Shown here one piece after another: positions 19,706 through 29,900 of a stretch of DNA of 64,000 nt. Position numbers and translations under genes: made by a program. The notes beneath the pieces are model-generated. The model was not told the DNA's origin, ran no database searches, and was given only the letters and a program-made list of their open reading frames with translations. The DNA comes from Flavobacterium psychroterrae (GTDB taxonomy: Bacteria > Bacteroidota > Bacteroidia > Flavobacteriales > Flavobacteriaceae), in assembly GCF_018380615.1 (NCBI RefSeq), contig NZ_JAGYVZ010000001.1, positions 217,723 through 281,722 on the forward strand, written 5' to 3'. How positions within the stretch are numbered: position 1 is the stretch's first letter; every line of letters begins with the position of its first letter.

Positions 19706-20420
19706 CACGCAGGTTTGGCAGATTGAGCAGATTTTTTTTGCCACGAATTGCACAAATTTTCACGAATTAATTTTCTCTTTTAATTTCAAAAAATTGGTGC
19801 TAATTCGTGAAATTAGTGGCGAAATTTTTTACTTAATAATTAATATTATAATAAAATCTGTGTCAATCTGTTTAATCCGTATAATCTGCGGGCAATTTTT
19901 TTTTTCACGCAGATCTAAACAGATTCAAGCAGATTAATTTTGATTTTCTTTTTTTTAATAAAAATCTGTGTCAATCTTTTTAATCCGTATAATCTGTGGG
20001 CAATTTTTTCTCGCAGATTTGGCAGATTGAGCAGATTTTTTTTTACCACAAATTGCACAAATTTTCACAAATTAATTTTCTTTTAATTTCAAAAAATTAG
20101 TACTAATTAATGAAATTAGTGGCGAAATTTTTTACTTGACAAACAATTATATCTTTTAATAAAATCTGTGTCAATCAGTTTAATCCGTATAATCTGTGGG
20201 CAATTTTTTTTCACGCAGATCTAAACAGATTCAAGCAGATTTATTTTGATTTTCTTTTTTTTAATAAAAATCTGTGTCAATCTTTTTAATCCGTATAATC
20301 TGTGGGCAATTTTTTTTTCACGCAGATCTAAACAGCTTTAAGCAGATTTATTTTGATTTTCTTTTTTTTAATAAAAATTTGTGTCAATCAGTTTAATCCG
20401 TATAATCTGTGGGCAATTTT
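19706..20420. repeat. Tandemly duplicated ~305-bp repeat block with 107-bp sub-repeats
   Basis: CCACGAATTGCACAAATTTT at 19741 recurs as CCACAAATTGCACAAATTTT at 20046 (period 305). CACGCAGATCTAAAC recurs at 19906, 20212 and 20319 (periods 306 and 107). Each sub-unit pairs an AGATCTAAACAGATT block with a roughly complementary AATCTGTGTCAATC block, so each can fold into an imperfect hairpin. The array fills the 834-bp gap between the GH127 start and the modular PL1 stop. No gene was seen. Confidence 0.9.
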
Positions 20421-20421
20421 T

Positions 20422-22869
20422 TTATTTCACAAAGAAATTTATCGTACGGTTCATTGAATCTCCATCAGCATCTTTTACTGTTAGTACAAATGATGCAAAT
20501 CCCGGTTCGATTGCTGTAAACTGAATGTCTTTTCCTTTTAAAACCACTTTTCCATTTTTAAGATCAGAGAAAGTATAAACAGGTTTATTCTCATATCCTT
20601 TGAAATAATCAGCTGCCGAAAGTGCTGCCTTTTCTCCCAAATTAATAAAGAAATGCGGTTGCGCCATCCATTCTAAATATTCGTCAAGTTGCGTAAAACC
20701 ATCCTTATCAGCATCTAAACTCGCATCAGAGAAATCTCCTGCTTTAGAATTTTCGTTTAAACCAAAAGCTTTTTCCCACCAGTTTGGCAATCCGTCATGA
20801 TCGGTATCAAAATCTGCGGGACGAGTTTCTGTGGCAAAATTCGGCCATCCGCCGGCATCTTGTTCGTTATCGATCATTCCGCCCAAACCACTTTTACTTC
20901 CTTTATAGGTAAACGTTCCTTTTAGGGTTTCATCCACAATTCGATTATCGTGTTTATCAAAGAAAGGCTGATTGGCACCAACATCCGAAAGTACATTTTT
21001 ATAAGCTGCTTTCGCCGATTGCGTTTCAACAAATGATTCGAAAAATGGTTTATCAACAAAAGTTTCATATTCAACTATTTCTTTACCTGATATTGTCATC
21101 TTTCTGCCTTTTTCCTGAGATTTTTCATCAAAATATCCAGGCATTACATTTCCGTTAAAATAATAACGCTGCATTCCTTTTCCAACTCCTTCGTGTTGTG
21201 CATTTAGGGCAACAAAAATATTTGTCGAAGCTCCCGGTTTGTAAAAGTTATTGACAAAATTTACTTCATTTGCACCACCGTCAGTTGTGCGATGTCCCCA
21301 ATTGTAAACCACGTTATTGGTGATATCAACTCTGCCGGAATAAAAACCGTCTCCGTTTAAACCACCGCCAATACTCCAGTTTCGACCATAATTGTGCGCC
21401 AATAAATTGTGATGAAAACTACCAATATCACCGCCAATTGTTGCCGCATATCCGTGCATTTTACCAACTTCGTATTTATCATGTCCCGCCACATTTAAGG
21501 CTTCAGAAATTAAAGTTCTTTGTAGCGTAATATGATGCGCTCCACGAGAACTAAACGATTCGTCGATCGTCCAGCTAATCGAGCAGTGATCAATAATACT
21601 ATAATTTGCGCCCGTTAATCCCATTCCGTCAAAAGTAGTTCCACCGCCAATTCTCACTTTTAAAAACCGAACAATACCGTCATTTCCTGTAAGTCCAATT
21701 GGTGCTCTGCTAAGGGTAATTCCTTCGCCCGGAGCAGTTTGTCCGGCAATCGTAATATAAGGCTGATTGACAACCAATCTCGAAGCCAGTTTAATATTTC
21801 CAGATACATTAAAAACAATTGTTCTTGGTCCAATTTGCTGATTTACAGCATCACGCAAACTTCCCGGACCATCTTCATTTAAATTTGTTACCTCAATAAC
21901 TTTTCCGCCGCGTCCGCCTACTGCAAAACCACCGTAACCTTCAGCTCCCGGAAAAGCCAATTGCGCAGGTTTAAACGACCATACATTTCCTAAAGTTACA
22001 TCGCCTTTTGCATCAACTTCATCAATTCGCCAATAATAGGTTGAACCGCTATATAAGTTAGAAAGGGGAAATGATCTTTCTGTCAATTTCCCTTTAAATT
22101 CTTTTGATGATTCAGTTGCATTTCCTACTCCAGCGGCATCTTCTCCAAAATACAATTTATGCGTTACAGCATTTTTTGAAGCATCCCATTTTAAAACTGA
22201 ATTTTTATCTGTAACAAAATGTTCATCACCATTTTTAGGTTCCGGCGAACGCGCCTGATTCGTTAAATTTGTTGTATCAATTTCGAAACCGTTAATTACA
22301 ATTTGTTTTACAATATCCGGATTTGTTGTTGGGTCAATTTCAAAACGAATGATAACATCTTTAGCTTTTACGGCATTAAAAGTCAGGTAAACCATTGCTG
22401 CATCAATTTTAGCATTCGCTCTTTGAGTAGCATTTACGGTTTCTTGCAGTTTTCCGTTGATATAAATTTTTATGGGAGAAAATGTTTTTCCTGTAATAAC
22501 ATCAAAAGCATTGTGGAACGTTAAAAGCGTATGTTTTCCTGCTTTCAATCCGCTGATTTTTAGTTCTAAATTTTCAGCCGTAACCAATCCATCACTTCCT
22601 AATCTGTTATAAAAAGGCGCATTCATTCCTACTTTATACCATTTTGAAGTAAAGTTTCCTTTTAATTTAAAAGTGACATTATTGAAGGTTTTCCCGGCTT
22701 CTTTTGCGTCGTTGATTACCCACGAATCATAATTAGGATCGTGAACTTCTTCTAATCTTCTTTGAAAAAAATCAAAATCGACTTTTACGATTTGTTTTTC
22801 AGATTGTGCTTGTCCGTTTGCAGCAAAAAGTAATGCCAAAGCAAAAGAACTAAATAATTTTTTGGTCAT
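20422..22869 (-). CDS. Modular PL1 pectate lyase with N-terminal beta-sandwich and FN3-like domains
   Basis: 815 residues; signal peptide 1-22 (ANGQAQ). An N-terminal beta-sandwich (about 25-200, with FKLKGNFTSKWYKVG and INGKLQETVNA) may be a carbohydrate-binding module. An FN3-like domain follows (about 205-300, ending YYWRIDEVDAKGDVT). The PL1 beta-helix starts at FPGAEGYGGFAVGGRGG (306-322) and contains PYITIAGQTAPGEG and YSIIDHCSISWTIDE. Calcium loops (DTDHDGLPNWWEKAFG) and a short Ig-like tail end the protein. It is a different PL1 subgroup from the two lyases at 5.1 and 7.8 kb. The next upstream gene ends 6 bp away, so the two are one operon. Confidence 0.88.
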   Translation of the reverse strand: MTKKLFSSFALALLFAANGQAQSEKQIVKVDFDFFQRRLEEVHDPNYDSWVINDAKEAGKTFNNVTFKLKGNFTSKWYKVGMNAPFYNRLGSDGLVTAENLELKISGLKAGKHTLLTFHNAFDVITGKTFSPIKIYINGKLQETVNATQRANAKIDAAMVYLTFNAVKAKDVIIRFEIDPTTNPDIVKQIVINGFEIDTTNLTNQARSPEPKNGDEHFVTDKNSVLKWDASKNAVTHKLYFGEDAAGVGNATESSKEFKGKLTERSFPLSNLYSGSTYYWRIDEVDAKGDVTLGNVWSFKPAQLAFPGAEGYGGFAVGGRGGKVIEVTNLNEDGPGSLRDAVNQQIGPRTIVFNVSGNIKLASRLVVNQPYITIAGQTAPGEGITLSRAPIGLTGNDGIVRFLKVRIGGGTTFDGMGLTGANYSIIDHCSISWTIDESFSSRGAHHITLQRTLISEALNVAGHDKYEVGKMHGYAATIGGDIGSFHHNLLAHNYGRNWSIGGGLNGDGFYSGRVDITNNVVYNWGHRTTDGGANEVNFVNNFYKPGASTNIFVALNAQHEGVGKGMQRYYFNGNVMPGYFDEKSQEKGRKMTISGKEIVEYETFVDKPFFESFVETQSAKAAYKNVLSDVGANQPFFDKHDNRIVDETLKGTFTYKGSKSGLGGMIDNEQDAGGWPNFATETRPADFDTDHDGLPNWWEKAFGLNENSKAGDFSDASLDADKDGFTQLDEYLEWMAQPHFFINLGEKAALSAADYFKGYENKPVYTFSDLKNGKVVLKGKDIQFTAIEPGFASFVLTVKDADGDSMNRTINFFVK

Positions 22870-22875
22870 GTTTTT

Positions 22876-25203
22876 TTATTTTAATTGTATTTTATTTTCT
22901 TCTGATGTATTCAGAAGATTGATTATATCTTTTTTTCTTTCTTCGGGAATTACTTTCAAAATTTTCAATTCGCCATTTATAAGTTCCGCTTCAACGGTTG
23001 TATTTTGTTTTGCATGTAATTTGAAATGAACATTCCAATCTTTTGGCCAGGCGGGAAAAAGATAGATTTTACCATCTACTTCCTGCAACAACATTTCCTG
23101 CATACCAATCATTCCTGATCCGCCCCAATTATGATCCGGAACCCAATCGAAACCCGGACCCCAAAATGCTGGAAATCGCCTATCTGAATTTGCCATTTTT
23201 AACAAATTGTATTTTGCAGCTTCATTCGTTAATCCCAAACGAGCCGAGAAAATATTATCTTGTTTCCAACCAATATGACTTCTAAATTTTATGGCATCAG
23301 CATCATATTTCCAGGTATTTAAAGCGGTTTCTAAATCCGGTTTCCCGATGCCGTAAATTCCCCACGGATAAATCGGATACAATTGCGGAACCTCAGAATT
23401 ATTGACTCTTTCCCATGATTTTGCGGGAACTAATACTTTATGATTTTCGATTGTACCAAAATTTAAAGGCGGAATTCTATTCTGAAAACCTTTTAAATAT
23501 TCCAGTTCTCCTTTTGATAATTGTTCCGAAGAAAGGTTTAAAAGATTTTTTGTAATTATCGTTAAAGCCGAAATTGTACTGTTAGCATTATTCGTCATTT
23601 TATAGGTTTCTGCGCCTGAACCGGGATATAAAACCAAATGACCACTTCCGTCCAATGCTTTTCTACCTCTTTGTTTGGCGAGATATTGATAATGTTCATC
23701 AAAAAAACGAAGACAACTAATAATGAATTGATTGTATTTCTGAATATCTTCTCCCGCATATTCTTTTTGCTGTAACATCATTTGACAGAATTCAAAAACC
23801 GTGTCCCATTCATATTCCAGCCAGGCATTATATTCCATTCCTGGGTCGTAATCTGCGGGACGTTTCCAGTCATATTCAGCTGGATTTGGTAAGCCGAAGT
23901 TTTCTAACTGTTCCGTAAACGATGCGCCATCGTGATTCCAATAAACTTTACTTCTTAATTCGGCATTTTTTTGTAAACTCAGATAATAATCCAGTTGCGA
24001 TTTCATCATATCAAAATCACCGCTTTTGACCATCGGAAAATAAACCAATCGCTGGTTTTGAGCTGTCATTGTTCCGCCGCCCCAATTCCTGAAATCAGGT
24101 GTGAAATTTAAATCGGAATTCGTAAAAACCGGATCAACCGTAAATAATCCGCCATTGAATTTGGTTGGATATTTTCCGTAAGCATTACAACCGAGCATAT
24201 ATCGAAATAACTGGTAATTTTGCCCGATTTGATAAACCGAATCTTTCTCAATCGATTGATTTTTTTGTGTAAAAATAAAACTGCGGTTCCAGAAATCATT
24301 CCACCATTTTATTGTGTTTTTTTCTGCTAGTTTTGATGTATTTTTATTTGATGAAATTTGATTTTTTAAACCTTTATCCCAGTTATTAAAATCAGATTGA
24401 TTGGTATTTAAATAAATTTCTAAAGAATGTTTTTTAGAAGGTTTTATACTCGAAAGACTAAAACCTTTAAAATCTGTATTTTGATAAATTCCAGAATAAT
24501 TTCCATCAGGTTTCATATTGGTTCCCTGCATAAAACCTCCAAAAGTCAAATTCGCCAAAGGATTCAGCATTTGATCCTTTACCGATTCCATTTTTTGCTG
24601 TTTTACCGCAACATCAAAAACAGTTTGTTGACGATTTCTATGGTAAAATTTAACGCCATTATTTTCAAATGAAATGGAATCTTTATACGTAATAATTTCT
24701 CCCTGAGGTGCCCATTTATACGAATTGGCATTGTTTGCTTTTCCTTTTGAATCCCGGTTTTTGTAGCGCCATGTTTCATAAGAAGCCGTCATTTTTAAAG
24801 CCGTTTTACTTTCTAAATCCAAATGAATTACGGGTTTAAAAACATCAACCCAAAGTTTGATTTTAGTATTATTTTGAGCAATCGAAATATAACCGTCTTT
24901 TAAAATCAATTCCTGACTAAAACCTTCGTTGTCCTTAAACGGATTTGGCGTTAAAGTAACTTTTACGCGACCTAATTTCAGCAAAGTATTATGTTCGTCG
25001 AAAGTGCCGCTTCTGGAGAAATAAAAATACAAATCTCCTTTTTCTACCCACACATTCATACCAATATCGCCGCCGCCCAAAGGCATTGATTCTGATGCAT
25101 TATTGCTTTGCGTATTCCAGATTTGATTGTAATTATTGAGCACGGGAATTTGCGCTTTAATGCAAAGCGTGATGAAGAGAAAAATGTATATGATGTATTT
25201 CAA
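22876..25203 (-). CDS. DUF5703-type (GH95-like) secreted glycosidase candidate
   Basis: 775 residues with a signal peptide (1-17, ending CIKAQ). The N-terminal beta-domain opens with WNTQSNNASESMPLGGGDIGMNVWVEKGDLYFYFSRS, the pattern I associate with DUF5703, whose PLGGGDIG segment resembles the PxGNGxxG entry of GH95. The central part is Trp-rich, consistent with an (alpha/alpha)6 barrel (WNHDGASFTEQL, LEYEWDTVFEFCQMML, WGPGFDWVPDHNWGGSG). A short C-terminal beta domain follows. GH95 enzymes are alpha-L-fucosidases and alpha-L-galactosidases; RG-II contains L-galactose and L-fucose, so such a role is plausible but unproven. It is coupled to the PL1 gene (6-bp gap). Confidence 0.7.
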   Translation of the reverse strand: MKYIIYIFLFITLCIKAQIPVLNNYNQIWNTQSNNASESMPLGGGDIGMNVWVEKGDLYFYFSRSGTFDEHNTLLKLGRVKVTLTPNPFKDNEGFSQELILKDGYISIAQNNTKIKLWVDVFKPVIHLDLESKTALKMTASYETWRYKNRDSKGKANNANSYKWAPQGEIITYKDSISFENNGVKFYHRNRQQTVFDVAVKQQKMESVKDQMLNPLANLTFGGFMQGTNMKPDGNYSGIYQNTDFKGFSLSSIKPSKKHSLEIYLNTNQSDFNNWDKGLKNQISSNKNTSKLAEKNTIKWWNDFWNRSFIFTQKNQSIEKDSVYQIGQNYQLFRYMLGCNAYGKYPTKFNGGLFTVDPVFTNSDLNFTPDFRNWGGGTMTAQNQRLVYFPMVKSGDFDMMKSQLDYYLSLQKNAELRSKVYWNHDGASFTEQLENFGLPNPAEYDWKRPADYDPGMEYNAWLEYEWDTVFEFCQMMLQQKEYAGEDIQKYNQFIISCLRFFDEHYQYLAKQRGRKALDGSGHLVLYPGSGAETYKMTNNANSTISALTIITKNLLNLSSEQLSKGELEYLKGFQNRIPPLNFGTIENHKVLVPAKSWERVNNSEVPQLYPIYPWGIYGIGKPDLETALNTWKYDADAIKFRSHIGWKQDNIFSARLGLTNEAAKYNLLKMANSDRRFPAFWGPGFDWVPDHNWGGSGMIGMQEMLLQEVDGKIYLFPAWPKDWNVHFKLHAKQNTTVEAELINGELKILKVIPEERKKDIINLLNTSEENKIQLK

Positions 25204-25235
25204 ACTTATATTTTATTTATTTTTTTATTCTTCTG

Positions 25236-25344
25236 GTTTGTCATTCTGAGGAACGAAGAATCTTCGTTTACAACATCGACAAAGATTGGCGCTTTTGATT
25301 GTGGAGTTACTTGCGGAGATTCTTCGTTCCTCAGAATGACAAAC
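25236..25344. repeat. Dispersed palindromic element with perfect 27-bp arms
   Basis: Positions 25236-25262 and 25318-25344 are exact reverse complements (arm begins GTTTGTCATTCTGAGG). The 55-bp interior holds CATCGACAAAGATTGGCG and GTGGAGTTACTTGCG, also recognisable in the copies at 42.2 and 50.0 kb. It lies between the DUF5703 start codon and the esterase stop codon. Confidence 0.92.
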
Positions 25345-25377
25345 TAAGCGTCAACCCCTTAACTCATAACTAAAAAC

Positions 25378-26811
25378 CTACCACTCATCACTCCTAAAAG
25401 ACGAAACCGGTAAACCGCCCGCGCTAAACAATTCAGCTTTTGCAAAATCTTTCCATAAATATCGTACTGCAACAGGTTTCGTTACTTTATCAGAAGTTAA
25501 AACCACAGATTTTCTTCTTACTATCGTTTTTGCTGGATAAAATATTTTGTTTTCTCCTGCCAATTCAAAACCTAAAACCTCTTTATCGTAAGATGTAATT
25601 CCGTTGGCAACATCATCAAAAGAAACTGTTACCGAACCGTCTTTTATTTCCATCGATTTGTATTTCGGACTTTCTAATTCAAAACCTTCAATTCCGTATG
25701 TTTTTGCCAAAGCCTGAAACGCCAATCGGTTTCCGCCTTTTTCCTTGTCCATTGGGTGAATGCTGTTTTCTTCGCCAACATCCATCAAAACCGCCATTCC
25801 TGAATTCGGAATTTCCTTTGAAGCTTTCAATTGTGCTTCTCTCAAATAAGCCGAATTGTATTTTTCCAGATAATCTTTTGGATGAAATGAGGCATAATTA
25901 AAAGGCGCAATCTGAGCGTAATAAAAAGGAAAATCCCTTTGTTTCCATAACGCTCTCCAACTGCTTACCATTTTTTTCATTAGTGCTGCGTATTCCGACG
26001 CTCTTTCGTAATTTGATTCGCCCTGATACCAAATACAGCCTTTTATTCCGTAACCAATTACAGGCGAAAGCATTCCGTTAAACAGAGTTGTGGGAACACG
26101 GTTTGGATCTTTTGCCAATTCTTCTTTTGTAGTTGGGATTTTAGCACTTGCAAAATCCTTTAACATTTCCTGATTCATCCATGCTTCCATGCTTGAACCT
26201 CCGTATGAAACATGAATTAACCCCACCGGAACGTCTAAAACTTCCTGTAAAAGCGAACCGAAATACCAAGCCGTTGCACTAAAATTTGCCGTAGATTTTG
26301 GCGAAGCAGTTTCCCATTTTCCTTCAAAATCGCTTAAAGGTTCTAAAACTGTTGCACGCGGAATCGTAATTAAACGAATGTTTTTATTGGTTGATCTTAC
26401 GATGATTTCATTTCCGTTTTTTACTGGCTGACCCTGAAAACCCTTCAAAGGCATTTCCATATTCGATTGCCCGGAACACAACCAAACTTCGCCAATCAAG
26501 ACATTTTTTACGATTACTTTTTCTGTTCCTTCAACAACTTCAATTGTAAATGGTCCGCCAAAAGATGGCGTTTGTAATTCTGTTTTCCATTTGCCGGAAT
26601 TATCTGCTTTCGCTTTGTAGGTTTTAGAATCCCATGACGTTTTAATCACAATATTGGCATTCTTCTCCGCCCATCCCCAAATTGGTGCGTTTGACTTTTG
26701 CTGCAGCATCATATTGTCTGAAAATAATGCGGGCAATTTGATTTTTGCGTTGGTTTGGAAACTTGCTAAAAACAAGAAAACCACAACTATATATTCTTTT
26801 AAATTTTTCAT
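25378..26811 (-). CDS. Sialate O-acetylesterase-like SGNH esterase
   Basis: 477 residues; signal peptide 1-22 (FQTNAK). KIKLPALFSDNMMLQQ opens the N-terminal beta-domain of the SASA family. WLCSGQSNMEMPL contains the nucleophile S116 in GQSN. GCIWYQGESN is the characteristic second block, and ENSIHPMDKEKGGNRLA carries the catalytic His. Despite the family name, members in polysaccharide loci remove acetyl esters from plant glycans. Here acetylated RG-II residues (aceric acid, 2-O-methylfucose, galacturonate) are candidate substrates by context. It is flanked by 174 bp (palindromic element) and 183 bp (other palindromes). Confidence 0.9.
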   Translation of the reverse strand: MKNLKEYIVVVFLFLASFQTNAKIKLPALFSDNMMLQQKSNAPIWGWAEKNANIVIKTSWDSKTYKAKADNSGKWKTELQTPSFGGPFTIEVVEGTEKVIVKNVLIGEVWLCSGQSNMEMPLKGFQGQPVKNGNEIIVRSTNKNIRLITIPRATVLEPLSDFEGKWETASPKSTANFSATAWYFGSLLQEVLDVPVGLIHVSYGGSSMEAWMNQEMLKDFASAKIPTTKEELAKDPNRVPTTLFNGMLSPVIGYGIKGCIWYQGESNYERASEYAALMKKMVSSWRALWKQRDFPFYYAQIAPFNYASFHPKDYLEKYNSAYLREAQLKASKEIPNSGMAVLMDVGEENSIHPMDKEKGGNRLAFQALAKTYGIEGFELESPKYKSMEIKDGSVTVSFDDVANGITSYDKEVLGFELAGENKIFYPAKTIVRRKSVVLTSDKVTKPVAVRYLWKDFAKAELFSAGGLPVSSFRSDEW

Positions 26812-26835
26812 TCTTTTTTATTTTTAATCTATATC

Positions 26836-26985
26836 TAACGGGGAAATCCCGACGCTGCTATACTAATCGTTCATCGGGTTAAAACCCGACGCTATAATAT
26901 GAATCGTTCCTCCGGAACTTTTACGTTACGCAAAAGAGCCGTCGGCTCGAACCATATTGTAAGGCTGGACTTTACTCCAGTCTAC
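26836..26985. repeat. Cluster of four short palindromes
   Basis: Between the esterase start and the GH106 stop are nested hairpins: around TCGGGTTAAAACCCGA (26874-26889), GTTCCTCCGGAAC, GAGCCGTCGGCTC and CTGGACTTTACTCCAG. Related 'taaacccgac' palindromes lie at 30469 and 50207. They look like remnants of dispersed intergenic elements rather than terminators, since no T-run follows. Confidence 0.65.
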
Positions 26986-26994
26986 AAGGCACAT

Positions 26995-29900
26995 TTATTT
27001 TTCTTTCACGATCGTAACCGGCCCCAACAATCCGGCCTTTAATAAAATCCCTTCCTGCAATCTAAAAGGTGCTGTTGTCCACGTTAATCTTTCTTCTTTT
27101 GGCAATTTTTCATCACCAATTAATCGGTTTGCCCAGGTATTTGTGATTTTAATTTCTATGCTGTTTTTTCCTTTTTTTAATGCTTCAGAAATATCTGTTT
27201 TATAAGGAAATGTCCAGATTGTTCCGCAGTTGATTCCGTTTACGGTTACCTCAGCAATGTTTGCAATTGTTCCTAAATCAAGCCAGAATCCCTCGTTGGT
27301 TTTTCCTTTCCAAATAAAGTCTTTTTTATAAACTGCTGTTCCCGAATAATATTTAATTTGATCATTTGTTGAAGTGTTCCAATCAAACAACTTATCTGTT
27401 TTTACAATTTCTTTTACCCCGTGAAATTCAGGATCGAATTGTATTTCCCAGTTTTCATTTAAGGTTTGAACGTTTTCAAATTCTGAACCTTTACGATAAT
27501 CCTTTGTTATAACCTCTTTTAGTTGATCTTTAAAAATTACAAAACCAGATTCATTGGCATCTAAAGTCAATGAAACGATTGTTCTATCATCTAAAATCAT
27601 CCAACGACTTAGATCTGAAGTTTGGTCTGTAACCGGATTGTACCATTGCGGAATCTTTCCTGCTATTCTAAACGACGCTTCAAACGAACGCTTTTCTTCT
27701 TTTTGGTTAGAGATGAAATAAATATCTTCGGTATCTGATTTACGGTGTGTCCATGCTAATGTTTCGCTATCAACTCTGTTTAATTTCGGAAAATAAAGAT
27801 CCTGTTCAATTCCTATTGAAGCAAAATCATTTCCTAAATACGGCAATTTAATAATGGTTCCTTTTCCGATTTTCCAGGTTGATGCATTCGAATTATCAGT
27901 CCAGATTTCATCAATTATATTCTGCCATTTTTTATGATCTGCTTCTGAATGCATTCCGGGTTGTAAATCCGGCTTTTCATCAATAAAAATAGTTGCTCCA
28001 TTCTTTACTAATTCTAATATTTTTTCGGCTGCAGCCAAAGAAATCATTTTATTGGGTGCCATTTTATGACTTCCCGGAAACAATAAAGCACCGTATTCGA
28101 TTCCGCCGCCAAAAGATATTTTTCCGTTTTCGACTTTGGCATTATGAGTTAAAACATCAGCATTAAACGAATCATATTGATAGCCATTTAATGGATTTAC
28201 CCATTGCGATAAATCGGTATTGTTTTTAGAATAGGTAACTTCTTTAGGCATTTTTGTCGTTGGCTGACCTTCATTTTCGAGACGTATTTTTTCTCTTTCG
28301 AGTCTTTCCTTTCCAAAAACATTCGGAATAAAAGGTACTAAACGATCGGGCACGAAGGAACGCGAAGGAAAATCTTCGCCAATAAAAATCGCTAAATCTA
28401 TAACCGGTTTTCCTTTTTGCAACTGCAATTGTACTCGTTGGCAATAGTCAAACCATGCTTTTCCGGGTTTCCACCACGTTTGATCTCTTTGAAAAAAAGT
28501 TCCTATATCGTCTAAGGTCATTCCAGGTTTTCTGTCTGTCCACGGATTATGAACAAAAACATGATAAAATAATCGGTTGATTCCTAATGCATAATTTCTG
28601 TCCGCAAGCGTTTTTAAATTTCCCGGATGTTCGTCCCAATCCATTCGCAAAGCCGTAAAAGCTTCTGCCTGAATAATATCTTTTCCATAAATATGTCCGC
28701 CTGAAATAGCATCCATCATATCAAAAGGTTTATCGTGAGTGGGACTTTTTAACCAAAATTCACCACTTGGATAATCTACGTATTTAAAATGCAGCAACGC
28801 ATCGCTAGTTAAAACAGGCGCAACGTTTTCTGAACTTAATTTAATGTTGTTTTCTTTAGCGATTTTTGCAACAGTTCCGTAAAAATTATCCGCTACTAGT
28901 TCGGCAATTGTTTTGCGAACATCGTATAAAACTTTCTCCGAAACAGCTGCACTTTCAATTGGAATTCCCGCCATTACAGGCAAATAATCGACAAGATTAT
29001 AGCCGCGTCTTTTTTGAAATTCAGCCTGAAAAACCGAAGACCAGTTTTGGCTTCCACATTCCCAACTATCAAAATGCAGGATTTCTAAAACCTTGGAAGT
29101 TAATTCTGGTCCGGCAGAACGAATCGCTTCGCCAAACCAATGATCAAGTTGAAAACGAATTAGTTCGGGATTAAATTTATCTACTTCCAAACCTTTTCCA
29201 GCTCCGCCCGTAGCATTTTCATGTCCGGTAGAAGTATGTCCCATTCGGATAATTTTCCATTTTCCGTTTGGCGCTTTCCAGTTCAAATTTCCATTAGTAT
29301 CAACTAAATTCGAAATATTAATCATTTCTGATTTTTTGAAAGACTCAGAATTCGGGATTTGTTTTGCAGAAGTTTCCGGACTCAAACGCCAAACAGCTCC
29401 TGATTTTCCTTCGTAATTGTCAATTAGAGCCTGATTTGAAAGCGTAATTTTACTGACTTTCAGGTTTTGTTTCCATTTGGCAAAATCCAAATCTTCAGCG
29501 CCAGGTTCTGTTCCAACAGGATCATAAACAAATCTGAAATATTTTGCAGTTACGGGTGTAATGGTATGATTATGAGAAAAATCCACATCCTGCCAGCCGT
29601 GTCGCGGTGCAACCATTCTTTCATGAAATTTAAAACTTATTCCGTCATCGCTAACTTCAACAATTAAACGCTGCGCCTGAAAATCTCTGCCTTTTGTTTC
29701 AATAACAATCGATTTGCAGGTAAAAGGTTTTTCAAATTCATATTGAATCCAGCCTTTTTCTGCAAACTTAAAGTTATCGTCTTTTTTAGCATCGGTCAAA
29801 AACGAAGCATCAGTATTATTTGAAGTCGTAACTTTTGGCAATTGAATTTGCGAGCTAGTTTGATATTCTTTTATAGGAATTGCAAAAGTCGCGATGTCTT

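Noticed and set aside
19632..19937. Plus-strand frame of 101 codons upstream of GH127
   Set aside because: It lies mostly in the dispersed repeat array, which produces open frames by composition.
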